The notes under the pieces are model-generated. The model was not told the origin of the DNA. It was given only the letters and a program-made list of their open reading frames with translations, and searched no databases. Source: JAQVXR01 sp050945755 (lineage in GTDB: Bacteria > Bacillota > Dehalobacteriia > Dehalobacteriales > Dehalobacteriaceae). Taken from it: a stretch of DNA of 7,416 nucleotides. Numbering within the stretch: position 1 is the stretch's first letter; each line of letters begins with the position of its first letter. The DNA is taken from positions 1 to 7,416 of the forward strand of contig JBMNTN010000079.1 of NCBI GenBank assembly GCA_050945755.1, given 5' to 3'. Positions 1-4,927 of the stretch are shown piece by piece. Both the position numbers and the translations under genes were made by a program.

Positions 1-81
1 AAAATTAAAAAGTATATTAAAGAGTCTAATGAAAAGGAATATAATTCCTCCGTGAATTATTCTAACCCACCGATGAATTAA
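1..81 (+). CDS. C-terminal end of an unidentified protein, possibly a sigma-54 activator (partial)
   Basis: A frame open from the first base of the window runs 26 codons to a TAA at 79-81. It reads KIKKYIKESNEKEY followed by a polar tail ending NPPMN. The start lies outside the window. The lysine-rich KIKKY resembles the last residues of Fis-type helix-turn-helix domains, which end many sigma-54 enhancer-binding activators (typically LWRKLKKY or similar). A sigma-54 promoter lies only 125 bp downstream, and activator genes often sit next to the operon they control, so that identity is attractive. It rests on about five residues plus context. The fragment could equally be the tail of any protein, or a chance open stretch in AT-rich DNA. 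Confidence 0.4.
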   Translation, partial: KIKKYIKESNEKEYNSSVNYSNPPMN

Positions 82-111
82 TGCTTTTGCAAGGTCACTT
101 GGCAAATAAAA

Positions 112-139
112 AAATATGGAAAAAAAGGTACCCATATTT
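112..139. promoter_or_regulatory. Perfect 8-bp inverted repeat, candidate upstream activator site
   Basis: AAATATGG at 112-119 is repeated in inverted form as CCATATTT at 132-139, with 12 bp between. The half-site centres are 20 bp apart, about two helical turns, which suits binding of a dimer on one DNA face. The dyad centre lies about 105 bp upstream of the predicted sigma-54 start point, in the usual range for enhancer sites of sigma-54 activators. The assignment as an enhancer is inferred from position and symmetry. It could instead form a hairpin, but no T-tract follows on the + strand, so it does not look like a terminator of the upstream frame. Confidence 0.45.
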
Positions 140-205
140 GAATTATAGGTCTATTTTGAAGAATAGAAATGAGCCGTTAACAAGGTTTTTTAGACTTTGC
201 ATGTT

Positions 206-221
206 TGGCACAAAAATTGCA
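206..221 (+). promoter_or_regulatory. Sigma-54 (RpoN) promoter, -24/-12 type
   Basis: TGGCAC at 206-211, five A residues, then TTGCA at 217-221 match the sigma-54 consensus TGGCAC-N5-TTGCA. The invariant GG (207-208) and GC (219-220) are separated by exactly 10 bp, as required. Transcription would begin near position 232 and run towards dctP. Sigma-54 promoters need an ATP-hydrolysing activator bound upstream; the dyad at 112-139 is a candidate site and the protein ending at 81 a candidate activator. No competing consensus -35/-10 pair stands out just upstream of dctP, so this is the best candidate for the main promoter of the cluster, although the leader it implies is long. Confidence 0.75.
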
Positions 222-231
222 ACTCTTTTAA

Positions 232-695
232 TAGAAAGAAGATAAATATACTTAGTGGAATCCTTTAAAACTACATAAAAAAACAACTATACAATTGTGT
301 TACTTGCGATCGTCTTAATACAAAGACGGAAGGAGTGGGTAATCAGCCAGTAGAAGGGCTAATTCCTAAATTGGTTGTTAATAGGATGGTTATTGAAAAG
401 CCTGGATGTTTTCATTTGATCAGGGGGTGATAAGTATAGAATAAGAAAGATGAAGAATGCTAGCCGGTAAAAGGACCTATTAACAGTTTGTCTCTTTACT
501 GACAGCAGCAAGGGTGATTGTTCCAAGGAAGCAGATCTTCTAGCTTGGCATTTAATCATTACAAAGGGATGTATGTTTGCCGGTATACGATTGCTTACTA
601 TTGGTGTCCCATCCTTAATTAAGATTACGGTAAAGAACACTTGTAATTTTTTGAGCTTTTTGTTTGAAATTAAATAAGTCGGGAGGCGTATAAAA
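232..695 (+). other. Long leader between the sigma-54 promoter and dctP, no convincing gene
   Basis: About 460 nt separate the predicted start point from dctP. I see no known riboswitch class or tRNA. Two stem-loops are visible. One has CGTCTT (311-316) pairing with AAGACG (323-328) over a 6-nt loop. The other, at 523-548, has CCAAG and GAAG pairing with CTTC and CTTGG around the loop CAGAT, with a 3-nt bulge. Neither is followed by a T-tract. A 34-codon frame with an ATG at 573 ends at 677, just before the dctP SD, but its SD-like AAAGGG is badly spaced and it resembles nothing I know. An open frame on the minus strand (359-1048) is mostly antisense to dctP and is not credible as a gene. The dctP SD is GGGAGG at 680-685. 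Confidence 0.5.
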
Positions 696-1736
696 ATGAA
701 AAAAGGGTCTATTATTTTTCTCACAATTTGCATGCTGGTTTTCTGTGCGGTAGGTTTTTCCGGGTGTGGTAATGATGCAGACCAGACAGCAGACCAAACT
801 GGTGGAAAAACTGAAGTGCTGAAAGTCGGGACATCCTTTACGCCCATTGATGGGAAACATGTTATATACCAGATAATGGAGTTTTTAGAAGAAGAGGTTG
901 AGAAGGAAACCAACGGAAAATTTGATCTTGAATTACACCATAGTGGGCAACTTGGCCAAGAGCGTGACTTTATTGAAGGAATTTCCATGGGGACATATAA
1001 ATTTGGGACTGCTTGTTCTGTTTTTGGTAATCTTTCAGATGCGTACAATGTATTTGATATGCCCTATTTGTTCAAGGATTTCGATCATTTCGCAAGGGTC
1101 TGCCGGAGCGATATTGCCAAAGACCTTGGGAAAACCCTGGAAAAAGAAAATATCGTAGTTTTAGGAACCGGACTTTCCGGGGGGAAGTATCATGTTAGTA
1201 ATTCTGTTAGACCAATAAAAACAGTTGCGGATATGAAAGGCCTTAAAATTCGCACAATGGAGTCTCCTCTTATTCTGGAAACGATGAACGCACTGGGTGC
1301 AAGTGCTATTCCAATGGCTTGGAGTGATGTTTATACAGGTTGTCAGCAAGGAACCATTGATGGTGTGTGTACCGTTAACCCAGGATTTTTAAGTATCAAG
1401 CTTCATGAAGTGCAGGATTACCTATCACAGCTTGGTATAACCTACAGTCCTCAACTTGTGATTGCAAATAAACAATGGTGGGATGGACTGTCTGAAGAGG
1501 ATCGGACGGCAATTCAAACGGCGGTTGATAGAGCAATGGAACGTCATTATGAGGATATGAAGGTGCAAGAAGATCAGATGAAGCAGAATCTCATAGATAC
1601 CGGATTGATTGAAGTTCTTGATCAAGAGGATATTGACATTGAAGGTTTCCGCAAGGCCGTTGAACCTCTATATGAAAAATATGCAGATCAATATGGAGAA
1701 TGGATTGACCGAATCAAAGCATTAGAGGAGGTTTAG
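696..1736 (+). CDS. dctP: TRAP transporter solute-binding lipoprotein DctP
   Basis: This is the extracytoplasmic substrate-binding subunit of a tripartite ATP-independent periplasmic (TRAP) transporter. It captures an organic acid and delivers it to the DctQM membrane pair. It is 346 residues, normal for the family. A lipoprotein signal covers residues 1-24: KK, a hydrophobic core, then the lipobox FSGC with Cys24 as the lipidated residue, so the protein is anchored outside the membrane as expected in a Gram-positive cell. After a short polar linker containing a DQTADQT repeat, the DctP fold runs from about residue 41. Family signatures are SGQLGQERDFIEG (83-95), DMPYLFKD (121-128), the KGLKIR segment with Arg186, which by family precedent salt-bridges the substrate carboxylate, and PMAWSDVYTGCQQG (206-219). 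The start is supported by GGGAGG 10 nt upstream. It ends 5 bp before dctQ. Family assignment is secure; the ligand is unknown. Confidence 0.95.
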   Translation: MKKGSIIFLTICMLVFCAVGFSGCGNDADQTADQTGGKTEVLKVGTSFTPIDGKHVIYQIMEFLEEEVEKETNGKFDLELHHSGQLGQERDFIEGISMGTYKFGTACSVFGNLSDAYNVFDMPYLFKDFDHFARVCRSDIAKDLGKTLEKENIVVLGTGLSGGKYHVSNSVRPIKTVADMKGLKIRTMESPLILETMNALGASAIPMAWSDVYTGCQQGTIDGVCTVNPGFLSIKLHEVQDYLSQLGITYSPQLVIANKQWWDGLSEEDRTAIQTAVDRAMERHYEDMKVQEDQMKQNLIDTGLIEVLDQEDIDIEGFRKAVEPLYEKYADQYGEWIDRIKALEEV

Positions 1737-1741
1737 GCTTA

Positions 1742-2251
1742 ATGCTTAAGAGAATAGCGGAAATATCGACAAAAGCCTATAGCCATACACTGGTAATTGC
1801 TTCTGCGATATTAGTTATACTCGCTGTCTATCAGGTAGCAGCACGGTACTTCTTAGGTTTAGGCATCACATGGACCGAGGAAATTATGCGGTTTATATAT
1901 GTTGCGATAATTATGATTTGTATTGGTACTTTAACAAAAAGTGAAGGTTTTGCTACAATTAGGGTTTTTGCTGATTTTATTGATAGTAAAAGTAAAATTG
2001 GGAGTATAATCTTGAAATTATTTAGGCACTTGATACAGATTACTTTCTATATTCTGCTGACTTATTATGGGACAAAACTTTGTTTACAAGCGACGACTAA
2101 ACTATCCACTGTTACAAGAATTCCATTTTTTATTGTTTATCTTCCTATACCACTAGGAGCTTTTATGGGTGTTGTCAATTCGATTCAGCACCTAATAGAA
2201 GACATATTGTTGCATTTGAACAAGAAGGGAGCGTCTACGAATGGCTATTGA
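1742..2251 (+). CDS. dctQ: TRAP transporter small membrane subunit DctQ
   Basis: The small integral membrane subunit of the TRAP transporter pairs with DctM to form the sodium-driven permease. It is 169 residues with four predicted membrane segments, at about 16-36, 48-66, 92-112 and 126-148, the normal DctQ topology. The family motif is present: ARYFLGLGITWTEEIMRF at 34-51, with the conserved W-TEE at the start of the second segment. Translation starts at an ATG with GAGGAGG at 1725-1731, inside the end of dctP, so the two genes are very closely linked. Its last 11 bases overlap the start of dctM, suggesting translational coupling and equal subunit production. The sequence is divergent, as is usual for DctQ, but position and motif make the call firm. 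Confidence 0.92.
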   Translation: MLKRIAEISTKAYSHTLVIASAILVILAVYQVAARYFLGLGITWTEEIMRFIYVAIIMICIGTLTKSEGFATIRVFADFIDSKSKIGSIILKLFRHLIQITFYILLTYYGTKLCLQATTKLSTVTRIPFFIVYLPIPLGAFMGVVNSIQHLIEDILLHLNKKGASTNGY

Positions 2252-3521
2252 AGCTATAGCTGTTTTTGCCGGCCTTTGTACTTTATTAATACTCGGCGTT
2301 CCTATTGCAGTTAGTTTAGGAATGACAGCGATTTTGACATTAGCATTAGTTGGTAATCAAGCTGCACTACTTGCGTTTCCACAAAAGCTGTTTGTTGGAG
2401 CGGATTCATTTCCGCTCCTGGCCATTATATTTTTTATGATAGCAGGGGAGTTAATGTTGCAGGGCGGCATTTCCAAACGGCTGATTACGATGGCCAAATG
2501 CTTTTTGTATGGCTTACGCGGTAGTTTAGCTCTTATTACTTTTGTAGCCAGCGCATTTTTTGGCGCTCTCTCCGGTTCAGGTATGGCAACTACGGCGGCG
2601 ATTGGTAAAATAATGTATCCTGAAATGAAAAGGGACGGAACATATGAAGAAGGTTTCGCCCTAAGCATATCAGCGGTAGGGGGGACGCTTGGCCCAATGA
2701 TTCCCCCGTCAATTGCCCTGGTGGTTTATGGAAGTTTGACCAATACTTCTATTGGAGATTTATTTATTGCTACTATTGTTCCTGCATTACTGACTTGTGC
2801 AATGTTTTGTTTGACAGGGTATTTCATTATTAAAAAAAGAGAAATGGCAACCAATCTTGTTAAGCCTGATAAGGGTATAATTGCAGCGTTTTTAGATGGA
2901 ATCTGGGCTCTGATTACACCGTTAATCATTTTGGGAGGGATTTACAGCGGTATCTTTTCTCCCACTGAAGCTGCAGCTGTTTCCTGTGCATATGCATTAA
3001 TTATCGGGGTGTTTGTCTATAAAGAATTAAATTGGCAGACATTATACAAAGCATTAAAGGATGCGGCGATCGGCACTTCGGCAATTATGTTCCTTATTTG
3101 TTGTGCTACTTATTTTGGGTGGGTAATTACTTTAGAAGGCATTCCCCAATTTATCACTGGAGCCGCAATGAATGTGGTTAACGATAAGATCGTTTTCCTT
3201 ATGATAGTTAACGTGGTATTTTTAATAGCCGGTATGTTTGTTGACATATTTACCGTGATGTTGTTAACTATACCACTGATTCTTCCTATTGCTACACATT
3301 TAGGTATTGATCTCGTACACTTTGGTGTAGTGGCTAACATTAACCTAGGTCTTGGCTTGATTACTCCTCCCTTCGGTGCATGCCTTTTTGTAGCAAGTAG
3401 TATTGACCGGAGCGTGACTCTTGAAACTATATATAAAGGAGTAATTCCATTTGTGATCGCAGCCTTTATCGGTGTATTAATTATTTCCTATGTTCCGGCG
3501 TTGTCGTTATGGTTTAAATAA
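2241..3521 (+). CDS. dctM: TRAP transporter large permease subunit DctM
   Basis: This is the large membrane subunit that forms the transport path of the TRAP system and couples solute uptake to an ion gradient. It is 426 residues, the usual length, and hydrophobic throughout. Conserved signatures appear in order: FFMIAGELMLQGGIS (64-78), SGSGMATTAAIG (111-122), LGPMIPPSI (150-158), GIFSPTEAAA (237-245), GMFVD (331-335) and GLITPPFGA (372-380). The two PP motifs lie in the helical hairpins of the repeated elevator fold. The start overlaps dctQ by 11 bp and has GAAGGGAG at 2224-2231. No clear terminator follows; a strong SD-like element at 3531-3538 has no matching gene (see separate entry). 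The dctPQM order is complete and intact. Confidence 0.96.
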   Translation: MAIEAIAVFAGLCTLLILGVPIAVSLGMTAILTLALVGNQAALLAFPQKLFVGADSFPLLAIIFFMIAGELMLQGGISKRLITMAKCFLYGLRGSLALITFVASAFFGALSGSGMATTAAIGKIMYPEMKRDGTYEEGFALSISAVGGTLGPMIPPSIALVVYGSLTNTSIGDLFIATIVPALLTCAMFCLTGYFIIKKREMATNLVKPDKGIIAAFLDGIWALITPLIILGGIYSGIFSPTEAAAVSCAYALIIGVFVYKELNWQTLYKALKDAAIGTSAIMFLICCATYFGWVITLEGIPQFITGAAMNVVNDKIVFLMIVNVVFLIAGMFVDIFTVMLLTIPLILPIATHLGIDLVHFGVVANINLGLGLITPPFGACLFVASSIDRSVTLETIYKGVIPFVIAAFIGVLIISYVPALSLWFK

Positions 3522-3644
3522 AATATATCGAGGGGAGGTAGTTTTTGACAGTTAGTTATTGAGGGAAAACGGTATGGTTTATTGTTGCTATGAAAGATGT
3601 ATTTAAGGACGCTTACTATGAATTAATTATTGGAGGTGTATTGA
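3522..3644 (+). other. 123-bp spacer with an orphan Shine-Dalgarno-like sequence
   Basis: AGGGGAGG at 3531-3538 is as strong an SD as any in the window, but the starts it could serve lead nowhere. A TTG at 3545 gives five codons before a TGA. Further on, ATG 3574 gives 10 codons (MVYCCYERCI) and ATG 3590 gives 24 codons, overlapping the start of the SCP2-like gene; neither has its own SD. No terminator hairpin or T-tract is visible, so read-through from dctM into the next genes is plausible. The spacer may be the remnant of a lost gene or may encode a very short leader peptide. Confidence 0.35.
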
Positions 3645-4007
3645 ATGTATTCTTTTCCTTCTGATGAGTGGATGAACCAATTATGTAAATTATGCAATCA
3701 GGACAAAATGTTTGGGGAATTAAGCCAGTGGTTTCACGGGGGAATTTGTTTAAATGTTGGAGATAAAAGTTATGATTTTTCATATAGTAATGGGCTGTTG
3801 TCTGTAGGACCATCCGACGAAGGCCAAAAAATCATTATCAGTGGGCCGACCGAAGTCTGGGACAATATTAGAAAAGGTCAACCAGGAGGAATCCATCGGG
3901 CTTTCCGACATCAGACATTAAAATTCTCGGGAGATATGGTAGAAGTGATGCGTAACTGGAAAGTAATTTGGAGACTGGGCGAAGTAATGAAGTGTGTAGA
4001 TAAATAA
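3645..4007 (+). CDS. Small SCP2-like (sterol carrier protein 2 fold) protein
   Basis: A 120-residue soluble protein with no signal peptide or membrane segment. The pattern resembles the SCP2 sterol-transfer family: an N-terminal strand region (about 32-56), then IIISGPTEVWDNIRKG (63-78), and a C-terminal HQTLKFSGDMVEVMRN (89-104) equivalent to the family's 'lk-v-Gd' end. Such proteins carry a hydrophobic tunnel that binds lipids, acyl-CoAs or other apolar ligands. A role as carrier or accessory for a hydrophobic intermediate handled by the neighbouring hydrolase and AOR is inference. The start ATG has GGAGGTG at 3631-3637. Five cysteines (14, 17, 35, 117 and none in an obvious metal motif other than CKLC at 14-17) are not typical of SCP2. 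The fold call is by eye and moderate; an unrelated small protein is possible. Confidence 0.6.
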   Translation: MYSFPSDEWMNQLCKLCNQDKMFGELSQWFHGGICLNVGDKSYDFSYSNGLLSVGPSDEGQKIIISGPTEVWDNIRKGQPGGIHRAFRHQTLKFSGDMVEVMRNWKVIWRLGEVMKCVDK

Positions 4008-4030
4008 TTAGTCTATAGTTTTTCTGCTGA

Positions 4031-4058
4031 TTGAAAATTAATTATCCTGATTTATTAT
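4031..4058 (+). promoter_or_regulatory. Possible sigma-A type internal promoter
   Basis: TTGAAA at 4031-4036 and TATTAT at 4053-4058 are each one base from the -35 and -10 consensus, with a 16-bp spacer. Transcription would start near 4065, ahead of the alpha/beta hydrolase, and could give the hydrolase-AOR-MoaD part some expression independent of the sigma-54 promoter. The 109-bp gap between the SCP2-like gene and the hydrolase leaves room for it. The DNA here is AT-rich, so such matches arise easily by chance. Confidence 0.35.
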
Positions 4059-4116
4059 CCCGACTGATTTAAATGCGGTCAAACCAATTTTTTGATTAGA
4101 AAAGGGGTGCTTATGT

Positions 4117-4890
4117 ATGTCTTATTGTACAGTGCGAGGCATTAGAATATATTACGAAATGGAAGGCCAGGGAGACCCTGTAATACTGCTTCATGGTGCT
4201 TGCCAAGATACTTTGTCATGGCGTTTTAACATTAAACCATTAGCTGAGAAGTTTCAAGTTTATGCCATAGATCTACCCGGCCATGGCAAGTCCGCTTTGC
4301 TGCCGGAAGGACCTGTAGACAATTTGGAAGCTTATGCAGACTTTGTAATTGATTTCATTGATACGCTGCAAATTAAAAACCCGATAATTGTTGGACATTC
4401 TATGTCCGGCGGGATTGGTATGTATATTGCATTGAAACGCCCGGAAAATACCCGGCTTGTTGTTCCGGTAGATGGTGCTGCATTTACTAACGGAACATAC
4501 GGTGCGGAACTCTTTAGTAATGTTGCTATCAATACTCCTGATTGGATGGAAATCAATTTCCGCACGATTTGCTCCAAGAATACGTCACCTGAACGGGTAA
4601 ATGAGATTGCTTTTGATGTTCAGCGTTGCGCTCCCAAAGTAGCATATAATGATATTTATGCTTATGGTAATTTTAGTTTGAGGGATCGAGTTGCTGATTT
4701 GCAGGTACCTATATTCTTTATCCATGGTGAGGATGATTGGTCAATCACGCCAGAAATGGCGCGCGAAACCCAGAAGATGCTCAAATGTCGGTCCGAGTTC
4801 AGACTGTTAGCAGGAAATGGCCATTTCCCTCATACGGAAAATCCGGATTCATTTAATAAAGCCTTTTTAGAACTGATGGAATTACTGTAA
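4117..4890 (+). CDS. Alpha/beta-hydrolase fold enzyme
   Basis: A 257-residue cytoplasmic serine hydrolase of the alpha/beta fold, intact and of normal length. The oxyanion-hole strand is VILLHG (22-27). The nucleophile elbow GHSMSG (93-98) places catalytic Ser95. The acid is Asp207 in HGEDDWSITP (203-212), and the base is His236 in GNGHFPHTENPD (233-244). DLPGHGKS (52-59) is another family hallmark. The family includes esterases, lactonases, thioesterases, C-C bond (meta-cleavage type) hydrolases and haloperoxidase-like enzymes; here the nucleophile is Ser, so it is not a dehalogenase. The substrate cannot be read from the sequence. Placed between an SCP2-like protein and an AOR, it probably opens or releases an acid or ester intermediate. 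The start has AAAGGGG at 4101-4107; an ATG at 4113 is out of frame and gives only a short peptide. It ends 37 bp before the AOR start. Confidence 0.9.
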   Translation: MSYCTVRGIRIYYEMEGQGDPVILLHGACQDTLSWRFNIKPLAEKFQVYAIDLPGHGKSALLPEGPVDNLEAYADFVIDFIDTLQIKNPIIVGHSMSGGIGMYIALKRPENTRLVVPVDGAAFTNGTYGAELFSNVAINTPDWMEINFRTICSKNTSPERVNEIAFDVQRCAPKVAYNDIYAYGNFSLRDRVADLQVPIFFIHGEDDWSITPEMARETQKMLKCRSEFRLLAGNGHFPHTENPDSFNKAFLELMELL

Positions 4891-4913
4891 AAGTATTTTT
4901 GAGAATTTAAATA

Positions 4914-4918
4914 AGGAG
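4914..4918 (+). promoter_or_regulatory. Shine-Dalgarno that decides the AOR start
   Basis: AGGAG at 4914-4918 lies 3 nt before an in-frame GTG (4922) and 9 nt before an in-frame ATG (4928). The second spacing is near optimal and the first is too short, so the ATG at 4928 is the likely start. Confidence 0.7.
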
Positions 4919-4927
4919 AATGTGGAT

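Noticed and set aside
86..106. Hairpin TTTGC-AAG / CTT-GCAAA just after the upstream stop, as a terminator
   Set aside because: The stem has a bulge and is followed by A-rich, not T-rich, sequence on the + strand.
573..677. 34-codon frame in the dctP leader
   Set aside because: The SD-like AAAGGG is too close to the ATG and the peptide resembles nothing known. It is kept only as a note within the leader.
359..1048. 229-codon open frame on the minus strand
   Set aside because: Its first half is antisense to the well-supported dctP gene. The translation has no recognisable domain, and I found no SD supporting the start at 1048.
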